This document shows positions 55,548 to 63,935 of a stretch of DNA of 64,000 nt, one piece after another. Position 1 is the stretch's first letter; the number at the start of each line of letters is the position of its first letter. Made by a program: the position numbers and the translations under genes. The DNA lies in NCBI GenBank assembly GCA_030849465.1, contig JARVLF010000022.1:248001-312000 (forward strand), written 5' to 3'. Under the pieces are notes generated by a model. That model was not told where the DNA came from and searched no databases. It saw only the letters and a program-made list of their open reading frames with translations. This DNA is from Moesziomyces globuligerus (lineage: Eukaryota > Basidiomycota > Ustilaginomycetes > Ustilaginales > Ustilaginaceae).

Positions 55548-55834
55548 GGTGGGGCAGCAGTGGGTGTAGCGGCGGTGGTGGTGGTGGTGGTTGATGAGCG
55601 AGCCAACACACCGACTGCGCTTTCTGTTTCGAGACCAACACCTCGGCATCTGCCAAAAAGGCGCGTGCGTGTCGAAAAATCCAAAAATCCATCAACAGTT
55701 CTGTCGATTCGACACCCAAAAGCACAGCTTGTCAAGGTGGAGGTGGCTTTGCGTTGTGAGCCTTGTTCTTGCACCACCATCTGCGGCCGGACGGTCGTGG
55801 AACTCGTTGTTCGATCTTGGTTTCGTTGGGCGTC
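55548..55834. promoter_or_regulatory. Bidirectional promoter region, dynein intermediate chain / PRP38
   Basis: 287 bp separate two divergent starts. A short GTGGTGGTG run lies near 55575-55590 on the dynein side. No other element was recognised. Confidence 0.45.
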
Positions 55835-56788
55835 ATGGCGAACGCGACGATCCGGGGTGCGGTGAGCATCCACGGTACGAATCCGCAGTTCCTGATCGAG
55901 AAGCCGGTGCGCGCGCGCATCTACGAATCGCCCTTCTGGAAGGAGCACTGCTTTGCGCTCTCGGCGGCTACGCTGCTGCCGCTCGCCGTCGACCTGCACC
56001 ACATCGGTGGGCTCACGGGTCTGCAGCGACCCTCGCACTTCCTCTGCCTGCTGCAGAAGCTGCTGCAGATCCAGCCCGAGCGCGCCATCGTGCAGGCGTA
56101 CCTCGCGGCGCGCGACTTCAAGTACCTGCGCGCGCTCGCTGCGTTCTACGTCCGGCTCACCTATCCGTCGACGCAGGTGTACGAGCAGCTCGAACCGCTG
56201 CTCAACGACTACAGTCGCCTCCGCTTCAGGAATGCGGGCGGCGCGGACGAGCTGGTGCATATGGACGAGTGGGCCGATCAGCTCCTCACCCACCAACGCG
56301 TCTGCGACATCATCCTCCCGCGCCTCACGCGCCGCGACGTCTGCGAAGCTAGGCACGCCCTGCCCCCGCGCATCAGCAGGCTGGAGACCAAGCTGCTCCG
56401 TGCAGTCGAGGCAGCCCAAGCCGCAGAGCACAGCGAGAGCGAGAGCGACGATAGTATGGCCGATGTCACCAGGTGGAAGCTCGAACGTCTCCGGCACGCT
56501 AAGACGCTCGCAAATGACAAACGTCGCCATCCAGAACAGGAGGAGGAGGAGGAGGAGGAGGAGGAGGGAAGGGAGGTTGTGTATACATCGCAAGAGGAGG
56601 ACGATGACGAGGTGGTGCGGACGAGGCGATTCGTATCGCCCTCACCGAGCGTCTCGCCGGATCGGCTGGGCGGTGGCTACGTTTCACGCTCGCCCTCGCG
56701 CTCACCGGATCGCATGCTCTTGACCACCGATGCTCCCGAGATACGCTTCACATCTCGTTCGCCATCGCTCTCTCCCGACCGTGTGTAA
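55835..56788 (+). CDS. PRP38: Pre-mRNA splicing factor PRP38
   Basis: This 317-residue protein is a tri-snRNP-associated factor needed for spliceosome activation (U4 release). The PRP38 fold occupies about residues 1-190: NATIRGAVSIHGTNPQFLIE at the start, ESPFWKEHCFAL, HIGGLTG, KYLRALAAFYVRLTY and DYSRLRFRN. The rest is low complexity: a Glu run (about 230-245), then RS-like Pro/Ser repeats (SPSVSPDR, SPSRSPDR, SPSLSPDR), similar to animal PRPF38A/B tails and absent from yeast Prp38. The start ATG at 55835 directly precedes the conserved ANATIRG. It is intronless and converges on the copper transporter gene, about 65 bp away. Confidence 0.94.
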   Translation: MANATIRGAVSIHGTNPQFLIEKPVRARIYESPFWKEHCFALSAATLLPLAVDLHHIGGLTGLQRPSHFLCLLQKLLQIQPERAIVQAYLAARDFKYLRALAAFYVRLTYPSTQVYEQLEPLLNDYSRLRFRNAGGADELVHMDEWADQLLTHQRVCDIILPRLTRRDVCEARHALPPRISRLETKLLRAVEAAQAAEHSESESDDSMADVTRWKLERLRHAKTLANDKRRHPEQEEEEEEEEEGREVVYTSQEEDDDEVVRTRRFVSPSPSVSPDRLGGGYVSRSPSRSPDRMLLTTDAPEIRFTSRSPSLSPDRV

Positions 56789-56853
56789 CCAGCCTCTCGC
56801 ACCGCATCTGTACTTGTACGGGCCAATGCAAGCTTTTTGTGTTTTTCATGCTG

Positions 56854-57387
56854 CTAATACGGTGTGACTGTTGAGGTGGAGCTTGGTTGGATGTGCGGGT
56901 TGAGTTTGCGTGGGTGTTCGATATCGTCTGTATCGGGGTTGTGGGAGAGGAGTTCGAGGTGATCCGAGTCGAGTCTTGCGTAGGTGGGGGTGGGTGGGGA
57001 GGTGGCTAGGTCGGTGAGAATGTGGCCTAGCGAGAGGCCCGAGACGAGAGCGAGGAGGAGGAACCAGTCCATGCCCATGGCGATGATCATGAGCACGTAC
57101 CGCACCAGCGTCGCCACAAAGTACACGCCACCCCTCACCCCCACCCTCCGTGCTCTCGGCTGGTGGAGAGGCAGCGAGAGCATGTGGGTGAGTCCGCGTT
57201 CGACGAGCGCAAACACAAACGTCACCGCCGCAGCGCCCAGAAACGTCGCCCGGCTGTAGATCCGGAAGCTCGCAAACAAAAACGGCTCGCCTTCGGATGG
57301 CGAGCCGGCAAACGGGCTCAAGAGCGACGTGTGAAGGTACGGCTTCCACCCCTCCATCCCCCCATCCCGCACCGTAGACATGTCCAT
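56854..57387 (-). CDS. CTR-family high-affinity copper transporter
   Basis: This 177-residue membrane protein fits the CTR/SLC31 family, trimeric channels for Cu(I) uptake at the plasma membrane or release from the vacuole. The short N-terminus has Met motifs (MDMSTVRDGGMEGW). TM1 is about residues 45-65 (RATFLGAAAVTFVFALVERGL). TM2 is about 96-118 and carries the essential M-x3-M (YVLMIIAM), and TM3 has G-x3-G (GLSLG, about 128-132). These two motifs in this order are the family signature. The cytosolic tail has no CxC or HCH end. The start at 57387 is the Met immediately before the Met-rich block. Longer frames upstream to 57987 are non-coding leader. A secreted His-rich gene lies just upstream on the same strand. 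Confidence 0.8.
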   Translation of the reverse strand: MDMSTVRDGGMEGWKPYLHTSLLSPFAGSPSEGEPFLFASFRIYSRATFLGAAAVTFVFALVERGLTHMLSLPLHQPRARRVGVRGGVYFVATLVRYVLMIIAMGMDWFLLLALVSGLSLGHILTDLATSPPTPTYARLDSDHLELLSHNPDTDDIEHPRKLNPHIQPSSTSTVTPY

Positions 57388-58082
57388 CTTTCCAACCCCC
57401 GCGTTCCAACGCTCCACGAAGTCCAATCTTCCAACGTCGCAATGTTCCAATGTTGCAATGTTTCCAATGGTCGTCCGTTCGGGATGGTGGAGACAGCGCT
57501 TTGCTTGGTGGTGGACGGGAGAAGCGCAAGATGCGGTCCAGAGTGCCAGAGGGAGAGACAGGGGGGAAGGGGGGTGAGATGAACGCGCCGAGTTGCGTGC
57601 GTGGCGTGCGAGGTGGGCGTAAACGTTGCCCGCCTCCTTTGCCCACCTCACGGCGCACCGAACGGACAGCGATCCGAGTGGGTACGAGGCGCGTCCGATC
57701 TGTGCTCCGTGTATGCTCCGTATACGCTCCGTCTGGGTTCCGTATGTGTTCCGTATGTGCTCGGTAGTAGCTATGGCAGGTGGGTCTTTCTCCTGAGCAT
57801 GTGAAGAGGGGGTGCGAGCATGCAGATCGACGGGGGGGTGGAAGGATGGTGGTGGTCCGAGCGAGTCGCACCCTGCTCCACCGCCAAGATTCTTCGTTCG
57901 TGGTACGTTGTCCTGTACGATGCCCGCACGCCGCGCAGCGAAAAAAAGGGTCCGACGGTGGCCTGCGGAGCTGCGAAAATATGCCAAAAAAGGCGCCGAA
58001 GCCGCCCGCGCCTCTCTGGCAACATCATCCCAACAGCCACCATGGAGTCTTTACAACGTGAGATTTCAGTGGGCAAGAGGAG
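57388..58082. promoter_or_regulatory. Upstream region of the copper transporter gene
   Basis: 695 bp between the CTR start and the stop of the His-rich gene, both on the minus strand. It includes an 11-bp-periodic array (listed next) and an ATTGGAAACATTGCAACATT-like series of short repeats near 57430-57465 (minus strand). No gene is supported. Confidence 0.5.
57694..57764. repeat. Helically phased TCCG array upstream of the CTR gene
   Basis: TCCG occurs at 57694, 57706, 57717, 57728, 57739 and 57750, and TCGG at 57761. After the first 12-bp step every spacing is exactly 11 bp. Flanks are partly conserved (GTATGTG, GTGCTCCG). It lies about 310-380 bp upstream of the transporter start. It may be a minisatellite or an array of binding sites on one face of the helix. 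Confidence 0.8.
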
Positions 58083-59234
58083 CTAGATGGACACGAGAAG
58101 AGCTATGGCTGTTGTGATGGTCGCGTATCTGCATGCGATGAGCTTTGTGCGGACGGCATTCGAAGCGGTCTTGCCCGTACTATTGGCTGAGTGCGGGATG
58201 GGGATATGGACGTCGGTATCGGTGGTGGGATCGTCGACCACCGGAATACCAGCCACTGTACCCTTGGCTCCACCATCTGCGTTCTCAGGTCCGGCAGCTG
58301 AGGCAGCTGAGGCAGGTGAGGCAGGTGTGGCAGGTGTGGCAGGGGGGGTGGTGGAGGTTGGATAGAGCGATGCGTTGGTCGTCTCTACCGTCTGCGTACG
58401 CGCGACCGGAGCATGCGTCAGAGTAGCGGTACGAGTAGAGTTGGAAATGGAAGTCGAGGCGGTGGTGGGAGGGATGGGACCTATGGGGGCAGGTTGGGGA
58501 GGTGAAGCGGCGATCACGCGCGATGACCCCGCCTGCCCCATCGGCATCGAGGGCGGCGAAGGCGTGGCGTTCTCGTCACCCCAGCTTCGAGGTTGGCCGA
58601 TACCGGGTGGCAGAATCGCCAAATGAGGAGGTAGAGTCACAGGCCTGAACCCAGACCCCGAAGAGACTTGGCGCCACGCCGGCATATCGTCCTCGACCTT
58701 ACCCGCCTCATCCTCGGAACCCTCGTGCGAGCCGCCATCCGCCTGACCATCCTCCCCATGCCCTTGATGCTCCCGATGCTCTCGATGCAAATGAGCTTTG
58801 ATGGCATGTTGATGGTGAAGCGAGTGATGATGCGTTTGATGGGGTGAATGGGATTGAAGCTCTCGATGTTCGGTGTGGTCGCGTTGGTGGTGCGGGGGAT
58901 GGACGAGGTGGTAGAGGTGGTCCACTTGCGCTTTCGACACTGTCCATCCCAGTCCATGCATCCACTCGCGTATCGTCACCTTGACCCCATCCTCCCCACG
59001 GGAAGCTTTGGCATGGTGACGATGGCGGTGTTCCTGCGGGTGGGGATGGTGCGGGGCAAACTGGTTGTACTCGCTCTGCACCACCACCATCCCCCCTCCC
59101 CCTCCTCCCCCTCCTCCTTGAGCTCCTACGGAGGGGATAAAGTCGATAGTCGGCCTGTCCGCTCGTACACCGCCGAGCAAAACAAACCAACCAACCAAGC
59201 CGAGCCAGCCAAATACCCTGCCCATCGTCCGCAT
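58083..59234 (-). CDS. Secreted histidine-rich protein of unknown function, possible metal binder
   Basis: This 383-residue protein has a clear signal peptide: MRTMGRVFGWLGLVGWFVLL, likely cut after GGVRA (residue 25). A Gly run (about 40-48) follows, and then a His-rich region at residues 62-170 with about 28 His in some 100 residues (HHPHPQEHRHRHH, HTEHRELQSHSPHQTHHHS). Within it, KVTIREWMHGLGWTVSK looks folded. The second half is Pro/Ser/Thr-rich, as in glycosylated wall or secreted proteins. The last 20 residues (KLIACRYATITTAIALLVSI) are hydrophobic and could be a GPI-addition signal after SANSTGKTASN. I know no family matching it. Clustered His commonly binds Cu(II), Ni(II) or Zn(II), and the neighbour is a CTR copper transporter, so metal capture is a reasonable hypothesis but unproven. 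The start is ATG 59234, with 59225 as an alternative. Confidence 0.68.
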   Translation of the reverse strand: MRTMGRVFGWLGLVGWFVLLGGVRADRPTIDFIPSVGAQGGGGGGGGGMVVVQSEYNQFAPHHPHPQEHRHRHHAKASRGEDGVKVTIREWMHGLGWTVSKAQVDHLYHLVHPPHHQRDHTEHRELQSHSPHQTHHHSLHHQHAIKAHLHREHREHQGHGEDGQADGGSHEGSEDEAGKVEDDMPAWRQVSSGSGFRPVTLPPHLAILPPGIGQPRSWGDENATPSPPSMPMGQAGSSRVIAASPPQPAPIGPIPPTTASTSISNSTRTATLTHAPVARTQTVETTNASLYPTSTTPPATPATPASPASAASAAGPENADGGAKGTVAGIPVVDDPTTDTDVHIPIPHSANSTGKTASNAVRTKLIACRYATITTAIALLVSI

Positions 59235-59531
59235 CTTCTCAAATGACCAACAAGTCGTCTTGGTCAACTACCAACCCGCGACCCCCTATCCCCCCCTTTC
59301 CCCCCTTCCCCCCTTCCCCTCTCTGACCCAACTCACCCCATCCCCCCCCCCCCCCCCCCCTCCCCCCTTTCCGCCGAAAACGTCCCCGCTCCCAATTCCC
59401 CCCACCGGAAGGAACTTCATATCCCCCAACCCCCACCAACCCAGCCCCCTATCCACACTTCATCCGCACAAAGGAAGACCGTGCGTGGCGTTTCGTCAAG
59501 ACTCGAAACCTGTTTGCATTCTTCAGCGAGG
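59235..59531. other. G-rich (minus-strand) upstream tract of the His-rich gene
   Basis: From about 59275 to 59405 the plus strand is a series of C runs, one of about 20 C near 59342-59361. On the minus strand, the coding strand of the His-rich gene, this gives many G runs of four or more within about 130 bp upstream of its ATG. It is a strong candidate for G-quadruplex formation and a hot spot for sequencing error. No gene is seen. Confidence 0.7.
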
Positions 59532-62500
59532 CTACAGGCTCATGGTCATGGTGAGCGTCTTTGCATGCACGCCCAACACGGGCGGACCGCCGGCAAACAG
59601 GCTCTCGAGCTGCTCGAGGTAGCGGAGCGACTTGAGCTCGTCCAGGCTCGTGCCCGGTTCGGGCGCGGGCAGCGCGGTCAGCACCACGCCCGTCGCGGGC
59701 GAGCTGTGCAGCCGGATGAGCTCGTTGAGGATGAGGTACTGCGCCTTGTTGGGCAGCTCGTTGAACGAGACCGTCGGCAGGTCGGTCGAGTACAGGCTCG
59801 CGCTCCGTCCAGACGCAGTCCTCTCGCCCACCCCGGGCCTCAACCGACGCAGATGCACGGGAGACGGACTCTTCCCCATCGCCTCTTCGGACCGAGCTCG
59901 TCCGTGCCGCGATGCCACCGAAGACGACGACGCCTTGCGACCCTTGGCCTTGCCCGCCGCCAAACGACCCTTGGGATCGTACTCGGCGCCAGACGACGAG
60001 CTGCCCGAGCCCTCGCTCGTCGAGCTCGCGTACGACGTCTGCCGTTGCTTGGCGCGCGGCGTCCGCGTCGGCGTCGTCCCCTCCGCCGCCTCCGTGCGTT
60101 GCAGCTCAGCCTGCATCTTCTGCCGCTCCGACGCCTTGAGCGTCGCTTCGTTCTCGTCTTCCGCCTCGTGCGCCAGCCCCGCGCGCAGCGGCGACGGCCC
60201 CTCACCTCCGTACGGCACCGAGGCCCGCGGCGTCATGCTCGAGTCCGTCGACGCGTACGACGTCCCCAGCAGCTGCGTCGAGCTGCCCTTGGACGCCGCG
60301 CGCACCGTCGCCGGCGTCGCCGTCCGCTGGCTCGAGCTCAGCGCGCCGTAGCTGCTCGCTACCGAACCCGCGACGCTCGTGCCCAACAGCGGTCGTCCCG
60401 CCGCGCTCACCGGATCGTCCGGCAGCCCGGCAGAGCCGCCGATCGAATACGCGCGCGGGCGCTGGCTCCGCGTCTTGCTCGAGTGGCTCGCGGGCTCGAG
60501 CGTCGAGGCGCGTCGGATGGCGAGCCCGCGCCGCGCCGGTCCATCGACCAGCCAGTCGTCGTCCTCGGACAGCAGCGCGAGCTCGTCCTCGAGATCCGAG
60601 TCCGAGTCCGACGAGCCGCCGTCGTCGTCGCCATCGTCGCGGCGCGCGCGCGGATGCGCGAGCCCAAGCCGGATGTTCTGCTTGTGAAACGCCAGGTGCT
60701 CCGCGGGCAGACTCACGCCAAAGAGCTTCAGCTCGCGCTTGCTCTGCTTGCGCGGTGCCTCGGCGCCCGTCCCTGCTGCTTGCCCTGCGGGGATCGCTTT
60801 GGCCGGAGACAGGGCCTGCGACCTGCGCTTGGCCGCAGCACGTGCGCGCCGCTCGTCGTTGCGTCGAAGCTCCTTGAGCGTCTCCCACCACGGATCGCCG
60901 CGCAGCGCCTCGTCCACCTCGACCGCAGCGATGCCGCTGCCGTGCACGATGGTCTGGTACGTCGTCACGCTCGCGTCGGCCAGGCAGAAGACACGCAGCG
61001 AGGCGGGGATGCGCAGATTGTCCAGCAGCGCGCGGATCCGCTTGCGCTCCTCGTCCATCTCGCGCGCGTGCTCGACAAAGACCGAGACGCGCAGCTTGTG
61101 CGCCTTCCAGCTGCTCGTCAAGCTGAGGATGGTGCCGAGATGGAGCACCATCGTGTACGTGTCCCAGGCGTGGCTGTCGTCGGCGTCGGGACTCGCGATC
61201 TGCACCGGCCAGAGGTCGATGTAGCGCTCGCCCGGCTGTGCGTCCGCTCGAGCTGAAGGCAGCGACGTCGACGCCGCGGATGTGGGGGGCTGCATGAGGT
61301 CGAAGCCGTAGGCTACGGCGAGCGCCTTGTTCAAGGCTAGCGAGTCCTCCATGATGCCGACGTACGTGGTAGGATGGATGGGTGTCTCCTGGCGGGCTAC
61401 GTCGGTGGGAAGGCTGCCGATGTCGACGGTGCGGTGGTGACGTTGCGGCCACGAGAGCCCTCGGATGGTGATCTCGCTACCGTCGCTTCGATGGCCGCTG
61501 CCGGCGTTGCTGCGGGCTACCTTTGCCGGATGGCGCATGTCGCTGGGATAGCCCATGACGACAATGTTGGGGCGCATGCCGCCGAGGCCGCACGAGAGGA
61601 TGAGGTTTCGGGCGCCCTCCCTCTCGTCTTTGGCGATGACGACATCGACGAACGACTTGATGCCTGTGAGGTCGACGAGCTTGAGCCAGGCGACCTGCTG
61701 CTTGCGAAGCTCGGCGAGGCAGTCGGTGAACTCGCCCTTGAGCACATGGCCGAGCACGTAGAGGGCGCCCTTCTTGAGCGAGTTGCAGAAGATGATGAGA
61801 TTCCACTCGCTGCGCGGATTGTTGGCGAGCAGCAGGATCTGCGGGCGCCAGTACTTGACGTGGCCCTTGCGTTCGTCGAGGCGGAGGAGGTACTTGCGGA
61901 CAAAGTGGTAAGTGATGTTGCGGGTGACGTCGCCCCAGGGTTTGGGGGGCGAGAAGAAGTGGATCATGACAAAGAGGAGCACGGCAAAGATGATGCAGGC
62001 CGCCGCCGCGGTGGGATCGGTGAAGAACATGGCGCCGAAGCAGCTGATGGCGCCGCCTGCGGCGGTCCAGATGTTCCAGTACTTGAACGAAGGACGGAAG
62101 CTGGGAGCGCCGCCTGCCTTGAGCGCACAGGTGGCGAAGCTGAGCGTACCAAAGGTGAGGAGGGTGGTCATGGTGACGAGCTGTGCGATGGTGTTGACGG
62201 AATCGACAAAGAGGATGGCCTGGCAGAAGACGTAGGTGACGAGGACGGCGTAGATGGGCGTGTCGCTCACCTCTGTGCCCTGCGCAAAGACGTCGAGCAC
62301 GGGAAGCAGATCGTCGCGCGCAATGGCTTGGAGCACCTTGCCGCAGGCCATGACGCCCATGAGCGAGGAGAAGGCGGTGGAAGCGAGCGCACCAAAGGTG
62401 ATGACCTGGGGGCTGAGCGCCACATCCGAGACGATGCCGACGTCGACGTAGAACGACTCGCGCTCGATGGTGCCGGCAAAGATGACAAAGCTCAAGAGGT

Positions 62501-63935
62501 AGACGAGGAAGGTGAAAAGGAGCGAGTAGTTTGTGCCCTTTGGGATGCTCTTGCTGGGTTTACGGAGATCGCCGGACATGGAGGCGCCGGCGAGGATGCC
62601 GGTGACGGCGGGGAAGAGCACGCCAAAGACACTCTGCCAATTTTCAGTGTCGGATCCGGTGGAAGAGCCCGCAGCGCCCGATGTGAAGCGGGGGAAGAGG
62701 TTGCCGCGAAGCGTGTCCCAAGACCAGCCGGTGTAGTAGGCACCGCGGTCGTCGTCGATAAAGGGTTTTACGGTGAAGGAGGAGATGGGAAGGCTGATGA
62801 TGGCGACCGAGAGGATGAGCGCGAGGGCCAAGGTGGCGCGGGCGAAGAGCTTGGAGCCGACGAGGCAGACGATGGCGCTGAGGAGCAAGACGACCGAGCC
62901 GTAGAAGAAGGAATACCAAGGGCCTTCGGGGAGGAAGCCGGAGGGGCCTCTGCTCTGGCCAAAGGCGTCGGTGAGGGTCTCTACGAAACCGAGCACGTTC
63001 ATGGCGGCGTTGAGCGCCTGACCAGCAAAGAAGATGAGGCCGATGGAGCCGCCGAACTCGGGACCAAGCGAGCGGGAGATGAGATAGTAGGCACCGCCGC
63101 CTCTGACCTGGCCGTTTGTGCTGATGGCGTTGAGGCTCATGGCGGTGAGGGTATCGATGGCGTAGCTGAGGATGAGAAGGAAGAGGGCGCCGAGCAAGCC
63201 AGCCTGACCGAGGATGAAGCCGAAGCGGAGGAAGAGGATGATGCCGAGGATGTTGAGGCTGACGGGCATGAAGACGCCGTCCCAGGTGCCGAGCTTGCGC
63301 GGGGCCATCTCTGCGGGGCTGATCATGCCGAGGCTCTTCGTACGTGGGAGATGGCCGTTGGAGGCTTGGAGGGGAGGGTCCTGGAAGCCGCTGTTGGAGC
63401 GTGCGGGACGACGGTAGCGTTTGCCGCTGCGGGTCGAGTGGCCGTCCTCGCCCGGACCTGCGTTGCGATCGGAAAAGGAGACGCCCTTGTGCATTCTACG
63501 CGGACGTATTGTGGAGGAGGTGTGGGCGAGGTTGTCGAGCGAGGAGGTCGAGGACGAGAGCGCAGTGGGCGCAGCCGACGATGATATGGACTGCCCAGCA
63601 CCAGCTTCTACAGCATAGGGGAGGTCGGAATAGGCCGATGAGGGATGCGCTGCTGCTGTTGCTGGGGAGGAGGAGGAGGCGGTGGCGGCGGCGGCGATCG
63701 CATCGGGGTTGTCGGCACTGTGCTGAGCGTGTGATGAGGTCTTGTTGGGGGAGAAGGGATTTCCGCTGACGTGTCCGCTATCGAGATCGACATAGTATGC
63801 CGGTCGGGTGCGAGAAGATGGACGGGCCGACTGGCCAAAGTAGTCGCTGGCTGGCGCTTGGGCTTGGGCTTCGGAAGCCATCGTGTCTGGCGTCGCGTTG
63901 CTCGCGTTGCTCGCGTTGCTCGCGTTGCTCGCCAT
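59532..63935 (-). CDS. Cation-chloride cotransporter, VHC1/SLC12 type
   Basis: The annotated 1,467 residues comprise a disordered N-terminus (1-215), a 12-helix amino-acid-polyamine-organocation core (about 217-690) and a roughly 750-residue cytosolic C-terminal domain. The core starts LGTWDGVFMPVSLNILGIILFLRFG, the SLC12 opening, with GGGAYYLISRSLGPEFGGSIG in TM3. The C-terminal part has RPQILLLANNPRS and NLILSCGLGGMRPN, as in fungal Vhc1, a vacuolar K-Cl symporter for ion storage. The tail after about 1060 is Ser/Asp-rich, then LPTVSFNELPNKAQYLILNEL near the end. The N-terminus begins with four SNA repeats from 14-bp-like DNA repeats. The frame stays open upstream of ATG 63935 to the window edge, so the true start may lie outside. 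Confidence 0.9.
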   Translation of the reverse strand: MASNASNASNASNATPDTMASEAQAQAPASDYFGQSARPSSRTRPAYYVDLDSGHVSGNPFSPNKTSSHAQHSADNPDAIAAAATASSSSPATAAAHPSSAYSDLPYAVEAGAGQSISSSAAPTALSSSTSSLDNLAHTSSTIRPRRMHKGVSFSDRNAGPGEDGHSTRSGKRYRRPARSNSGFQDPPLQASNGHLPRTKSLGMISPAEMAPRKLGTWDGVFMPVSLNILGIILFLRFGFILGQAGLLGALFLLILSYAIDTLTAMSLNAISTNGQVRGGGAYYLISRSLGPEFGGSIGLIFFAGQALNAAMNVLGFVETLTDAFGQSRGPSGFLPEGPWYSFFYGSVVLLLSAIVCLVGSKLFARATLALALILSVAIISLPISSFTVKPFIDDDRGAYYTGWSWDTLRGNLFPRFTSGAAGSSTGSDTENWQSVFGVLFPAVTGILAGASMSGDLRKPSKSIPKGTNYSLLFTFLVYLLSFVIFAGTIERESFYVDVGIVSDVALSPQVITFGALASTAFSSLMGVMACGKVLQAIARDDLLPVLDVFAQGTEVSDTPIYAVLVTYVFCQAILFVDSVNTIAQLVTMTTLLTFGTLSFATCALKAGGAPSFRPSFKYWNIWTAAGGAISCFGAMFFTDPTAAAACIIFAVLLFVMIHFFSPPKPWGDVTRNITYHFVRKYLLRLDERKGHVKYWRPQILLLANNPRSEWNLIIFCNSLKKGALYVLGHVLKGEFTDCLAELRKQQVAWLKLVDLTGIKSFVDVVIAKDEREGARNLILSCGLGGMRPNIVVMGYPSDMRHPAKVARSNAGSGHRSDGSEITIRGLSWPQRHHRTVDIGSLPTDVARQETPIHPTTYVGIMEDSLALNKALAVAYGFDLMQPPTSAASTSLPSARADAQPGERYIDLWPVQIASPDADDSHAWDTYTMVLHLGTILSLTSSWKAHKLRVSVFVEHAREMDEERKRIRALLDNLRIPASLRVFCLADASVTTYQTIVHGSGIAAVEVDEALRGDPWWETLKELRRNDERRARAAAKRRSQALSPAKAIPAGQAAGTGAEAPRKQSKRELKLFGVSLPAEHLAFHKQNIRLGLAHPRARRDDGDDDGGSSDSDSDLEDELALLSEDDDWLVDGPARRGLAIRRASTLEPASHSSKTRSQRPRAYSIGGSAGLPDDPVSAAGRPLLGTSVAGSVASSYGALSSSQRTATPATVRAASKGSSTQLLGTSYASTDSSMTPRASVPYGGEGPSPLRAGLAHEAEDENEATLKASERQKMQAELQRTEAAEGTTPTRTPRAKQRQTSYASSTSEGSGSSSSGAEYDPKGRLAAGKAKGRKASSSSVASRHGRARSEEAMGKSPSPVHLRRLRPGVGERTASGRSASLYSTDLPTVSFNELPNKAQYLILNELIRLHSSPATGVVLTALPAPEPGTSLDELKSLRYLEQLESLFAGGPPVLGVHAKTLTMTMSL
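63896..63933. repeat. In-frame short tandem repeat (GCGTTGCTC units) at the cotransporter N-terminus
   Basis: Four 9-bp units encode Ala-Ser-Asn triplets directly after the Met at 63935. Being a multiple of three, copy number can change without frameshift. Confidence 0.8.

Noticed and set aside
57388..57987. An N-terminal extension of the copper transporter
   Set aside because: The 200 codons upstream include the 11-bp repeat array read as protein, and CTR proteins start with the Met-rich block found at 57387.
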